Shown one piece after another: positions 20,283 through 31,158 of a stretch of 64,000 nucleotides of DNA. Position 1 is the stretch's first letter. Each line of letters starts with the position of its first letter. The DNA is taken from positions 64,561,805 to 64,625,804 of the forward strand of contig OX123190.2 of NCBI GenBank assembly GCA_944739405.2, read 5' to 3'. A program made the translations under genes and the position numbers. The stretch is from Euclidia mi (lineage: Eukaryota; Arthropoda; Insecta; Lepidoptera; Erebidae). The notes beneath the pieces are model-generated. The model was not told the origin of the DNA. It saw nothing but the letters and a program-made list of their open reading frames with translations, and searched no databases.

Positions 20283-21060
20283 ATGAGACATGCTTCTTCT
20301 GAACGAAATCCTGCAGATGTAGCCAATCGACCTGCGACGTCACAAGAAGTTAGACACGAGTGGTTGAATGGTCCAGAATTTTTAGTACAGGATCCAGCTA
20401 GTTGGCCTAAGTACAGAAACACAAATTTGACATTTCTCGTTGAGGAGGGTCTCACGAATAATGTAATTTTAGAACAAGATCATATTAAAGAAGACCAGAA
20501 TTCAAATATTAGTAAACCAATTTCAAGTGAACATCCAGATCAACTAGATTCCAAAGTGATGAAAATAAAAAGGATACAAAGGGAAACAAATCAAAAAAGG
20601 AATTTAGACAGATGTGGATGGCATACTCAGATGTAAAGGACGTCTTATAAATACGGATTGGTCTTGGGACAAACGTTATCCCATATTGATTCCAAATGAG
20701 AGTGAATATTTAAATAGTATCATAATGAAACCCACAAAGATAATTACCATGTTGGTACAAACCACACTCTTAGTATTATACGTGAAACGTATTGGATTCC
20801 ACAAGGAAAGGCTCAAGTTCAACAGAAAACGGAACAAATAAGAGATGGATTTGCATGATTATCGAACGACGAGCCGGATTAGTGAAACATTGTATGAAAA
20901 GGACACTACAAAATACCCTTAAGTAATAGTCAATTGTCAAACATTGTCAAATAAATAGAGGCTAGAATGGATACACGACCTTTAACATGTGTTGATAACG
21001 AAATAGAACATATTCTTACGCCATCGGATTTCTACAAGTTGACAGATGTATAACATTACA
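20283..21060 (+). pseudogene. BEL-2 integrase remnants (core deleted)
   Basis: 'HASSERNPADVANRP' and 'HEWLNGPEFLVQDPASWP' are the BEL linker before the integrase (frame 20283-20636). 'ILRCKGRLINTDWSWDKRYP' at 20614 onward is the start of the integrase zinc-binding region, which soon goes off frame. At about 20960-21050 'TRPLTCVDNEIEHILTPSDF' is the far end of the integrase. The DDE catalytic core between them and the C-terminal DUF5641-like domain are missing, a deletion of several hundred codons. Confidence 0.75.
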
Positions 21061-21183
21061 TAGAGCACCTTAGTTCAAGGGTGGAGAAATCTCTAGTAAT
21101 GTTAGATGAATTCAAGGAAATGTTCACAATCGATACTTGACAAGTCTCAGAGAGAGATATAGTCACTTTTGTATGTATTCTTG

Positions 21184-21280
21184 TAATCTTACCCGGCGGG
21201 AGTGTCGCGATTTCTCGCGATTTGTATGTAGTTAGTTTTATAATCTTGCCCGGCGGGAGTGTCGCGATTTCTCGCGATTT
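21184..21280 (+). repeat. Duplicated polypurine tract plus LTR start
   Basis: The 40-bp stretch at 21184-21223 ('taatcttacccggcgggagt' then 'gtcgcgatttctcgcgattt') is repeated with one change at 21241-21280. The second copy forms the true start of the 3' LTR at 21260. 'cccggcgggag' is the likely polypurine tract. The first copy is an extra tract with 20 bp of LTR behind it. Confidence 0.85.
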
Positions 21281-22261
21281 AATGAATGTAAAATGAGCCG
21301 CATAGAAAGAGTAAATAATAACCAACCTCTATGTGAATACTTAACCAACCTCTATGTAAGTACTGGCCACAACCGACGGTTCTACGTTTGAGGTTTGAAC
21401 TTAATATATGAAGAATACGAAATTACTTTATTACTTCATAGTATTGACATTGTCATTTGAAACATTATACTGTGTAAAATCATATTAGAAATGGAAATAT
21501 AGTAAATGTATATGAATATTTTAATGTGCCGACACAATATTAGATGTGCATGTGCTGACTACATGGATATCTCAAATGGGCGCTGGAGCTAAGTATTTAG
21601 TGATTCCTACTGTTTGCGAGTAGCTAGTGTTTTAAAGCTAATTATATGGGATCCTATTGTTTCTACGTATCTAGAAATTGGTAATGTATTGTATGGTAAT
21701 TCTGTATTGTAATAGTAGAGATGTTTTAGAGATCTGCTGAGGAAAAAGACGTTTTTGCCTCAGTGGAGAAAAGATCGGAGACGTCCGATATAAGGGCGGT
21801 GAAATACCGACAGTTAAAATATAAGGGCGGTGAAATACCGACAGTTAAAATATAAGGGCGGTGAAATACCGACAGTTAAAATATAAGGGCGGTGAAATAC
21901 CCGACAGATATTGTATTACAAAAGACCTGATATCGGTAACTGAAACCCGACAGGTGTTGTTATTGAAAGACCTGACATATTATAATTGGCAGTTATATAA
22001 TTCGTAATTCGTACCATAGAAATTGATAGACCTGCAATACTAGACTACCGGACAGTGGAATCATATAACCTTTTAACCTGCAGGTCGCACCGAGAGAATT
22101 CAGGAAGAAACATACTGACAAATGCTTGGCATCGAGGTCAAAAGAACTGTCTACGTTTCGAGATGTAAGTCAAACATTCCATCTTTCCGCTCACATTAGT
22201 CAAACTGTAATATCTATCGGCGTTCAGTTACAAACCCCTTCATCATCATACCTCGCCGACA
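21260..22261 (+). repeat. BEL-2 3' LTR
   Basis: 1002 bp, about 99.7% identical to 15322-16323, including the 31-bp repeats at about 21789-21906. It is followed by the target duplication AGACT (22262-22266). Confidence 0.95.
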
Positions 22262-22266
22262 AGACT

Positions 22267-22980
22267 ATAAATAAACACACATTTCATTCAACAATCAAAC
22301 ATAAATCCTTATATGCTTGCTTAAGATAACTATCGAATAAAAACGTAACATTCATTATTGATGCCATAGACTAATGATTGGTCTCGCTCTGCTCTCGAAG
22401 CGATACTAATCATTTGTCTAGGATTGACGCATTACAACAAAACATGTCATAGCCTGCCAGTTGCGAAATGACGGCCGCTGTATACTTCAAGTTTCAACCA
22501 AGATATTAGCCGAATTTTCTGGCACGGAGAGAAAAGTGCACTCGTGTAAGCTCTAGCAGAAACGATTTTGTTGTAGAGCCAATTGCGAGATACCAATCTA
22601 TGATCATAAATTTATTGCTTTCTGTTTCTGTTTTAAAAAACTGGCGTCGCATATTGTTCTCGGCAAACAAGTTTATTTCAGAGCAAAGCAATATTTTACT
22701 TTAAATGGATAAATTGTGTTTGCTGTGAAGGTTTCTAGTTCATTCTATTATACGAAGCGTATTTCAAGTGGATCAAGAGAGAACACGTTTAATACAATCC
22801 CAGTGACAATACAATGCGCCCTGCTTTGCAAGCACTGACTTAATAAATGCATTCATTTCTCACTGCAAGTCTCCCATGAGGTAGGCATTTATAAAGGTTA
22901 CTACTATACTGCGAGGGCATAATATTAGAAATCAAGTTTAGGAACTATCTCCGGCTGACACACTTTTTGGCCATTACAAG
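22267..22980. other. Unassigned sequence
   Basis: No recognisable coding frame or repeat. It would lie within the intron between putative exons B and C. Confidence 0.35.
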
Positions 22981-22984
22981 GCTG

Positions 22985-23055
22985 TACGAATAAAATCTAT
23001 AATATTGGCGGAGGCCTATACCCAGTAGTGGTCTCCAGGCAAATGATGATGATGA
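22985..23055 (+). repeat. RTE-like 3' end with (GATGAT)n tail
   Basis: 'ggcggaggcctatacccagt' followed by 'agtggtctccaggcaaatga' and a short ATG-repeat tail is a familiar lepidopteran LINE/SINE 3' end. Related inverted pieces are at 33905-33990 and 62097-62170. Too short to assign further. Confidence 0.55.
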
Positions 23056-23103
23056 TACTGCCAAGAGTGTTGAAATATTGTATATCATGTGTTACTTACT
23101 TAC

Positions 23104-23193
23104 AATGGTATTCGGGGAAGCAAGTGCAGACAGAAGGCGGCACGTTGTACATGCGTAGATACAACCTGAATGGCCACGAACCATGCGGTCGAT
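23104..23193 (-). CDS. Putative internal exon B of an unrecognised host gene
   Basis: Minus strand: the acceptor 'caatcttcgttgacag' is followed by 90 nt and the donor 'CCATT|gtaagt'. It enters in phase 1 and leaves in phase 1, matching the 3' end of exon A and the 5' end of exon C. In that frame it encodes 29 complete residues including 'WPFRLYLRMYNVPP' and 'VCTCFPEYH', with no stop. Other frames are also open in so short a stretch, so the frame rests on the phase match. Function is unknown. It lies just left of the RTE-like tail in transcriptional terms. Confidence 0.55.
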
Positions 23194-25360
23194 CTGTCAA
23201 CGAAGATTGTTCGAGTTATTATAAAAAAAACAAGGAAAAGCGCATAGTATAGTCATCTGATCCCAAAGTAAATCTTGCCTGTCCTTTGGCAATCAGACAA
23301 TTGATAATTGTACCTTAATATTTGTTAATATACATAATATTATCCAACAACTACACGTACAGAATAATCATCATACTCATCACACACAGACTTGTACTGG
23401 GTTTCGAATAATGAACATGCCCCCTGAAATTTTGCAGCACTTTTAATGTCACTTCAATTAGTTCTATCAACCGTTACTAGCTGACAGCCAATTTTGCTGC
23501 GAACAGATTTAGGCAACAGGATTTTGATAAGACGGGATACCTACATTTTAGTAAAAAATTGTAAACTACGGAATACAGGCGAAGTTTTCTTTAGAGAAAA
23601 GTGTAAATTAGTTTTTGGTTGTGGCAGCACTTAGTATGTAATAAAATTGCAGGCGTTGTAATAAAGTGAGATTCGCTAAGCTCAATCGCATTTCATTTGC
23701 ATGGCAAAGGCGAGGCGATACGAGTTACACGGGGGGGAAGGGGCGCGAACCGCTGCACTGATCTTAGCTGACGAGGCGTAAACCAGCCTCACGGAATGTT
23801 ATTACGAAATCTAGTCCACAGTTTAATATTTATAAAGGCGCGAGACAAAATGCATGTTTTACCTGTATACTTAAAATTCTTGCGTTACTGACTGACTGAC
23901 TGACAAATATCGCACAACCTATTAATTAAACTATTTGGCGCAAGAAGCTGAAATTTGGCATGTATGTTCCTTGGGGTCCGTATGGGTGCACTAAGAAAGG
24001 AGTTCGCGTTCCTAAGGGATCGCGAAAAAGCGATTAATTATAAATAAAATGGGCGTAGCTGCCGGAATCCTCTAGTTATTAATAATAATATACATATGCA
24101 TGCAATTTTTTTAAGCAATGGCGCCTTTTGCTTGGCTATCAGAAAATCTATGGTAAAACGTCATGGCCTTTTCCAAGTTTCACTAGAATATCATGTTTCA
24201 CTTCGACATCACAAATGTTAAGAAGATCGCTAAACGTATAACCACTTATCCAAACTCATTCACACTTTATTATATCGCGACTTATTACAGAGCTGTGGTA
24301 ACTCTACTTATCACAAGATTATCACATAAAAATATTTGCATAGTAAATGAGCAGAACATAAAAGGAAAATCAACCCCTAAATCAGTACTAAATTACAAAA
24401 ATCTTCACATTCATAAACACAGTAATTTTTTTTATTTCTTAAATTTCTATCCTTTTATGGCTTATGAAGAAATCACTTTAGAAATTGTTCTGAAGCCTAA
24501 AATACGACTGGAAGCGAGGAGGAAGTATGATCTGTAGAATCTGCGACGCGTTCGTCAGGGATTTGGCAGAGCGGTGCGGTGCGGAGCGATGACACATATG
24601 AGGCGATTGGTGCTTCTCCGTCGCGTTTAATGAAACATTTCGTATTATTTCCTTTTCTCTTCAGTCTTGTTTCCACTTATCACCGTGTCAACTCCTTGTA
24701 ATATGGGAATACTGTTTCATTCAAAGTACTGCAATTTTCTCTTTGTCCAAATACAAACATGTTTTAATTAAGAATCTTCCTTTACTGCTATACTTCGGTG
24801 ATCAATTAGGAGATTGTGTTCTACGAAAACGGAACAATTGTATCTTAAGCTGTGCTATGAATTTTTATTCGCAGCCAAACAATATAAATCTTCGTATATA
24901 AATAAATTTACTTTATGATATTGTAGGTGGTAGAGTGTAAAAGTTGGTGGTTGTACCTTTAATATTTAACGTTAGTTTATCTATCTATAAAATAATAAGA
25001 AGTATTAAAGAATAGCGTGTTATTTTTATATCAACTAACCACATAGCCTAGTTATTTACTGCGGCTGCTTTTGAAAACACTATGTTAGGTAGTGGATCGC
25101 TTCAAATGGAGTCAATAACGCTACCCGGCGGCGAATGCCCTAAGAAAATAAGGACTTACTCAGTTAAGGTTAGATTGCGCATAAGGATCTTCACAAAGCG
25201 TTTTCAGGCACTCCGAAACCCGTGAGTTCAAAGTCCTTTACTCTAAACTAGGAATCATATTTCCGAGCTTTCACAGTTTCTTAGAATTTCTATCTATACA
25301 ATTCAAAGCCTGCATAAACAGTCTTACGACGTTCTAGGAAAAAATAAGTGGCCAACCTAC
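23194..25360. other. Putative intron; dispersed repeat at about 23830-24085
   Basis: The sequence lies between putative exons A and B. At 23830-24085 there is a repeat-like block with (ACTG)n, 'ctgaaatttggcatgtatgt' and a terminal TAATAATAATA stretch, resembling widespread lepidopteran repeats of unknown class. The 114-codon open plus-strand frame at 24193-24537 has no motif I recognise and a skewed AT-rich composition, so I do not call it. Confidence 0.4.
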
Positions 25361-25452
25361 CGTTGTCATGTAAAATGAATGCATGTATGGTGAGCGCTGA
25401 ACGTGAAATATTCTTGACGCGTAGAGTGCGGCTCGGGTCCGTCGATGTCAAC
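25361..25452 (-). CDS. Putative internal exon A of an unrecognised host gene
   Basis: Minus strand: the acceptor 'ccatctattgcag' precedes 92 nt ending at the donor 'GACAACG|gtaggt'. It enters in phase 2 and leaves in phase 1, which fits exon B. The frame encodes 30 complete residues, 'LTSTDPSRTLRVKNISRS' then 'ALTIHAFILHDN'. Across the two junctions exons A, B and C would give a 97-residue segment. It contains a possible N-glycosylation site ('NIS') and Cys residues, which would suit a secreted or membrane protein (inference). Flanking exons were not found in this window. Confidence 0.6.
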
Positions 25453-25905
25453 CTGCAATAGATGGATTTTTTTAAGGAAACACCAACAGAATAAAATACT
25501 AAGAAAATACAGATCGTAAGCATCTCAATTTTGGTAATAATTCTCGTCGTAAAATGTCACACATTGGGATCACTATTTCTCTATTTTCTGCCTTGCTACA
25601 CGTTATCCTTAAGTGCCAAACGAATCAATATTTAGATATAAGGGCTGTATCTTATGTTTTGAATGCTAGATAGCAGGCTATAAGCGTTTGAATCGCGCAT
25701 AATTTAATTTTGTATTTATGTACCAACGCAAACAAACAATCGTTTTTTTAGTTTTTTATAAGAATTCGACTCTATGTCATGCGTGACTTTAACTAGCATA
25801 ATAATAATTATGTTATTTAATGTTACCAACGTGGCTGGTAGGCCAATAATCACGCGATTGTAACCATAATCAAATATCACATATGAAATTAGATACTAAT
25901 ATATA
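25453..25905. other. Unassigned sequence
   Basis: AT-rich, without a recognisable coding frame or repeat. Confidence 0.35.
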
Positions 25906-25914
25906 CTCGTAGTG

Positions 25915-26175
25915 TGGCCACCGCTACACTATAGATTCACGCCTGTTTACCTAAGGGGTAAGCAGAGGTGTACTATTACACCCACCATGATTTTTTATGT
26001 CCCACGTAACAATAGGGGGAGCCTATTGCCGCTATCGGGCACATCACCAGACTCCGTGCTGCTACTCAAAATTTGGAAAAACCCAGTAACACTTTCGTCC
26101 GACCCGGGAATCAAACCCAGGACCTCCGATCAGCAGACGCATACGCTGTCCACTGGACCACACAGCAGCAGTCAC
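25915..26175 (-). repeat. SINE-A copy, nearly full length
   Basis: Inverted copy. From the right, the reverse complement begins with a tRNA-like head (B box near 26106-26125, reading 'GGTTTGATTCC' on the minus strand) and continues through the standard body to 'ggcgtgaatct' at the left end. The B box deviates by one base from the best copy at 62884-62894. Confidence 0.85.
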
Positions 26176-26267
26176 CATTATACTAATTATGTATTATTAG
26201 CATGTCACTTCTTAAATCGCACAAAACAGGAAAACGGTTTGATAAATAAGAATTGTGGAACTTGTTT

Positions 26268-26530
26268 TTTTTTTGTAGTCTTACGCCTGTATCTCCGGAG
26301 GGGTTGGTAGACACATAATATAGAACCTACATTTCGTTATGTTGTGATTTTTTAGGACCTCTGTCATATGTAATAGGAGGCGAGCCTATAACTGTCGTTA
26401 CCGGGCACATTGTCAGACTCCGTACTGCTACTGAGAATTCGGAAAACTTAATAACACTTTTGCTCGACCCAGAAATCGAAAACGGAACCATCAGATGCAT
26501 ACGCAATCTACTGGACCATGGATCAAGTTG
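26268..26530 (-). repeat. SINE-A copy, degenerate
   Basis: It follows the same block order ('cttacgcctgtatctccgg', 'taggaggcgagcctata', 'gggcacattgtcagactccg', 'aataacacttttgctcgacc') with many changes. It is clearly older than the copy at 25915-26175. Confidence 0.75.
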
Positions 26531-27090
26531 AGGAATATATTTTACATTGTACAAATTTGTACAAAAGCAATACCAGGTACAATTGACTCGGACCATTGAC
26601 AGAAACAAAGACTGTTCAGTTCAACCTATGTTTCAATCGCAGTAATTGCAGTAACCCGGTATCAATTCCTTATCTCGTTGCAACTGTAAATCATCGTACC
26701 ATTTACCAAGTAGAGCAGAATTCGTTGAGGAAATAGTGCGTACGCTTGTTTCAAAACATCAAAAAGAGATTGATGTCTATGTCTTTCAGCTATTAGTTCT
26801 AAACAATGAAGTAAAGATATTAAATGCAATAACATATTAATATATTGAGACATGGTAGTCTAGTAAATGTTCGGGGAGGTAGTGGGCGGCAACAAAATGT
26901 GACGTCACAGAAAAAAAGGTGATTTTCATGTCGTCACGCATCCATACGTCCGACAGGCCTGTCACACACCGGACTAAATTATTACGTGTTACCTCAATTT
27001 CGAAAATACGTTAAAATCACAAATATTGTTCTAATTACCTGATGTGCCATTCATTGAGCAATATCCACAAAACTACGCGATAATTGCAGA
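26531..27090. other. Unassigned sequence
   Basis: A minus-strand open frame at 26853-26662 reads like a short protein piece ('LLHCLELIAERHRHQSLFDV') but I cannot place it. Nothing else is recognisable. Confidence 0.3.
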
Positions 27091-27094
27091 GTAC

Positions 27095-27260
27095 TTGGTT
27101 CCACAGAGCGTCTGCCGTCTGACCTCCGACCAAAAGGGATAGCGTTATTCAATAGTTTAGACCAGTATCAGTTTATTTGAGGGTGCTGACTCCCCATAAC
27201 GGCCGTCAAAGATCTAGATGAAATGTCCGCTTGCGTGACTTGTCAAAGATGCCTGTTTGA
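27095..27260 (-). repeat. SINE-B fragment
   Basis: The reverse complement matches the body of SINE-B at about 38570-38700 ('ccaaaagggatagcg', 'ccagtatcagtttatttgag', 'ggtgctgactcccc'). The tRNA-like head is absent. Confidence 0.75.
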
Positions 27261-28240
27261 AATTCCACGCTTATATAGTAAGTACCTGGTTCGAGTGCTT
27301 TGAAAATCAAACCTACATGGGTGTGATTTTATTATTACTGTGTATAAACATGTGTCACGAAATATGACGTATGCTACCAAAATGTGCGGCGACATAAGCC
27401 ATCTAAATCTTGTTTGTCAGAGTATATCCAACAATTCAAGTGAATTGGTTCGTTCGTGTGGAAATTTGGTATATTCAGTTTGGTATCTTGACGTCTACGA
27501 GTAGTCTGAGTACCGAGGAGCTCACGTTAACCAGATTGATGGCTGTTGAAACAACTGCAATATTTTCTTCCTTAGAAAAGCGTTTGCGTTTCACTGAAAC
27601 AATTTGATTTTGGATACGGCGAGGCTGTTCTTTTACGTAATGGAACAAAAATGTGCTATTATGAAGCTGTTCTTACGTAAAAGACAAGTATGAATAATCA
27701 AATAAACGATCTTTATTTATTAGGTTTCATTGCTTGTTTTAAATATTTTTCTTGGACTAATATTGTCCTTTTGTCGCGAGGAACTACAAACATTGAAATA
27801 AATAAGTCTCAAGATTTAGAATAAAATAACCATGGTTTTAAAAATAAGGCTACAAAGGAATATTATGAGGGCTCTTTTCTTATTGCTCAATAACAAAAGA
27901 GCAATAAAGGCTTCAGTAAATAGCAGCTTTCTTGAGGCTTCAAGACAAAGCATTAGTATTGAACTGTATATACAATGTTGAAAGCAAAGCAAGCTACAAA
28001 GCTGACATGAACAGAAAGACAAATATATGCTTAGTACGTTTCTACTGAATTCTGCCTTAGTAGTGTGTAAAATGAGAAGACAAGAAAACATGACGTCTAC
28101 AGTCTGAACACGTATCAAATGCAAATGCAAGGATTTTTGATAATCGCATAAGAAAAATCTATTTAATCTTTAATCAAACTTACATACAAATGCGAAGTGT
28201 TTGTTGTATTTTAAGTCAAATGCTTATAGCAGCACTACAT
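27261..28240. other. Unassigned sequence
   Basis: The open frames at 27410-27607 (+) and 28130-27816 (-) have no motifs I recognise. No structured repeat seen. Confidence 0.35.
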
Positions 28241-28318
28241 TATAATAATAATAATAATAATAATACTTTTATTTCGGACTACTAAAATCCATAAACTGTT
28301 AGTAATATAATTTGAAAC

Positions 28319-31156
28319 TTATTTCCTATTGTTAGTATAGATTAACCTAGAGACAAACTTTTTTAAAATTGGGGAATGAAGATCCTCTGCAACTGTTTTC
28401 AGGATGCTGTTTGGACTGTCCCTCACTCTTCTCAGTAGAGAGGCTGTCTTTTTACGAATAATAGCGTAAAAGCCATCGGTTCGTGCCTGTGCAAACATTT
28501 CCGACGCACTGCAGTAACGAGACAATCCCAGCAACATCCTGAAACCATTGTTATATTGGATGCGCAGGGCGTCCAGCGATCTCTTCGTACAGTTGACCCA
28601 TAGATTGCTCGTGTACAGACTCTGGCAGTAGGCCTGAAAGAGTGTAATTTTAACTAGGTCCGTACACCGGGCAAATCTACGTGCCAACATATTACTCCGC
28701 ACCGCTAGAGCCCTACGTTCCCTTTCGATGTCTACATCGTCCTTAAGGTCGTCGGCAAGGAAATGCCCTAGATATTTAAAGGTGGACACCCTTTTAATTG
28801 GCGAACCGTACATTGACAGCTCGGGCCCATCTTCGCGGCATTTGCCGCCGACCTTAAAAACCATGTACTCACACTTCTTCACATTATATATTAAACCATG
28901 TGCGGCAGCGTAGGCTTCACAAATTTTGATTAACTCTCTCATAGCTCCCACCGATGGACCCAGCAACACCATGTCATCCGCATAACTGATGTTATTAATA
29001 AAAAGACCATCAATACTGCATCCGACACGTGAGCTGCTGAGCTCAGTAATGAGGCCATCTATGTATAGATTAAAGAGCCTGGGAGACGTTAGACCCCCCT
29101 GTCTTACCCCGCACTCTAACCTATACGGGTCTGAGAATGTACCATCCCATTTCACATGATTGGTTTGGTTACCATACCAATACTGGAACAGCTTACATAC
29201 TTCCGCAGGTATACCCCTGTCTCCCATCTTCCTCCAGAGCACATCATACGAGACAAGATCAAATGCCCTGGAGAGGTCAAGGAAACAGGCTTACACCGGC
29301 GTCTTGCGATCTGTATAATACTGAACGGTATGCTTAAGACTTAGAATAGCACTTTCAGTTGAAAGTCCGGCACGAAAACCGAACTGCGCATCGTGAAGAT
29401 GTATATAATTATTTAAACAAGAATCAAGCATACCGTCCAGTACCTTTGCAATAATCGTCGCAAGGGAAATGGGACGATAATTACACCTGTCCGCGATGTC
29501 ACCTGTTTTGTTCTTCACTATTGGAACTATGATGGTCTTCATGAGATTGTCTGGTAGGTACGCATGACTAATGCACATTGTGTAGAACATAGACAACACT
29601 CGCGGCAGATGTACACCAGCGTACTTTAAATGCTCAATGCTGAGCCCATCATGCCCTGGAGATCTGCCTCTACTCATATTACATATGACTGCTCTTATTT
29701 GTTTGGCTGAAAAGTGTATGAGAGGTGTTACTCCATGACAGCTGAGCTCTGCATTGTTCATCAAGCTTGAAGAACCGAGTGGGGACTGAACCTTGAAATG
29801 TTCCTTGAACATATTCGCAATATCCTTGCGTTCAGTTAAGCCTCCCACACTCGCAGAGAGACCAGGCTTCGCATCCAACTTACTTGTGGATTTCCAAAAC
29901 TTACTGAAATTTTTTGTAGCTCGTTGTTCTGCTAACCTGTCCATAATAAGCTGTTCAGCATAATTTTGACAAAACCGAAGTCGACTTTTAAACATTTTGC
30001 GCTTCATACACATGTCATTATAGACAGGCCCCGAAGAAGGACGGTTATTTTGAATCCAGGTCTGGAAACTGCACCTAGCCTCTCTGTGAGCGCCCCTGAC
30101 ATGTTCATTCCAGCCGCACACGCGCCTTCCCGGTTTCGGTCTCCCCCTATGGTTCATTTTAGAGTCCCTAGCTGCCGCACATAGTATTTCTACAATGCGT
30201 TCGTATAAATTGTCCAGAACAACTTTATGTTCACCCAAGCCGCACGATCGCCCACTGCAACCCTGAAACTCATGAGGGAAATCAACATCTCGTAGCTTAG
30301 AGTGACATATATCATGGAAACGTTGTATTTCAGACTTAGATCTTTCCCCCCACACCACAGAATTGCAGTAGGTATCACGGCTCATTAATTTAGGCCTCAC
30401 TATTTCCAAGTTGCACTCTAAATAGATTGGCAGATGATCTGACACGTAAATGTCTTCGCACACATGTACATTTGCTATTGTATGCCACGCTGATACAGAT
30501 ACCAAACAGTGATCTAACCAACGCATACTTCCGTGGACATCACTTATAAAAGTATACGTGTCGCTGCCTTCCCCTCGTTTCACGATATCAGCACAGATCC
30601 AGGATTGATCCGTGCAGAAATCGATCAACTCCTTATAAAACAACTCATGAGGGTGAGCATTGAAATCACCCAATATAAAAACATTCTCTATGTCATAGCT
30701 TTTTATGATAGCACTAATCTCACTTAATACATTTGTAAACATCGGTAGGTTGTCTGGACAATTTGTAGGCATATATACCGAGAATACAATAATATTGCGA
30801 CCCCCTGACTTGGCTGTAATGGCTACTAATCGAGGACTGCTACAGTTAACAACAGACACCGACTCAAAGATACCTTTCCTCCAAAGAATGGCTACTCCCC
30901 CATAAGGTCTTCCTCTCAGTAAGCCCTCTGACGTATCTACAGCTGACTTGCCTGTATGTTCGAAGTCTTGGCTTATTGTTCCTAGCATTGGGATATCATG
31001 GGGTAGAAGCCAAGTCTCCTGTAGTGCCACTAAGTCTGACCACACACATATATCTCTAATATTATCTATCGATCGTTTAGCCGATTTACAATTGAAACTC
31101 GTAAATTTTAAATACTTATTACTAATCGTCATATTCGTCCTGTTCATGACATGCAA
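28319..31156 (-). pseudogene. LINE ORF2: endonuclease and reverse transcriptase, one stop codon
   Basis: The frames 31156-29291 and 29242-28319 are the same frame, separated only by a TAA on the minus strand at 29291-29293. The first methionine codon is at about 31147, 11 nt after the ORF1 stop. The AP endonuclease spans about residues 15-260 ('FTSFNCKSAKRSIDNI', 'LVALQETWLLP', 'FILGDFNAHPHE', 'RWLDHCLVS', 'YVSDHLPIYLE'). The RT follows ('NYRPISLATIIAKVLDGML', 'AQFGFRAGLSTESAI', 'GVRQGGLTSPRLFN', 'YADDMVLLGPS' with intact YADD). The stop falls between 'TDRKTPV' and 'ACFLDLSRAFDLVSYD', in the RT palm before the first catalytic Asp. The protein would be about 940 residues. Confidence 0.93.
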
Positions 31157-31158
31157 TA

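Larger units (their letters stand above)
15322..22261 (+). mobile_element. BEL-2: BEL/Pao LTR retrotransposon with long, nearly identical LTRs
   Basis: Two 1002-bp direct repeats start TGTCGCGATT and end TCGCCGACA. They are flanked by the 5-bp duplication AGACT (15317-15321 and 22262-22266). By eye the LTRs differ at only three positions (about 0.3%), so the insertion is very young. The interior encodes gag, protease, RT and RNase H, but with frameshifts near 17990, 19605 and 20110-20280 and further ones beyond. The integrase core and the BEL C-terminal domain are missing. The element is therefore defective despite its fresh LTRs. Confidence 0.96.

Noticed and set aside
22126..22329. Same LTR-internal open frame in the 3' LTR
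   Set aside because: It runs out of the LTR into unrelated flank; no motif.
23028..23252. Plus-strand frame over exon B as the true coding strand
   Set aside because: Its N-terminal part lies in an RTE-like tail, and no splice sites exist on the plus strand, whereas the minus strand has a good acceptor and donor with compatible phases.
24193..24537. 114-codon plus-strand frame as a host gene
   Set aside because: No motif, AT-driven composition, no splice or start context, and it sits within a putative intron.
26662..26853. Minus-strand 63-codon frame as an exon
   Set aside because: No acceptor/donor pair or phase match with exon A could be found; no recognisable motif.
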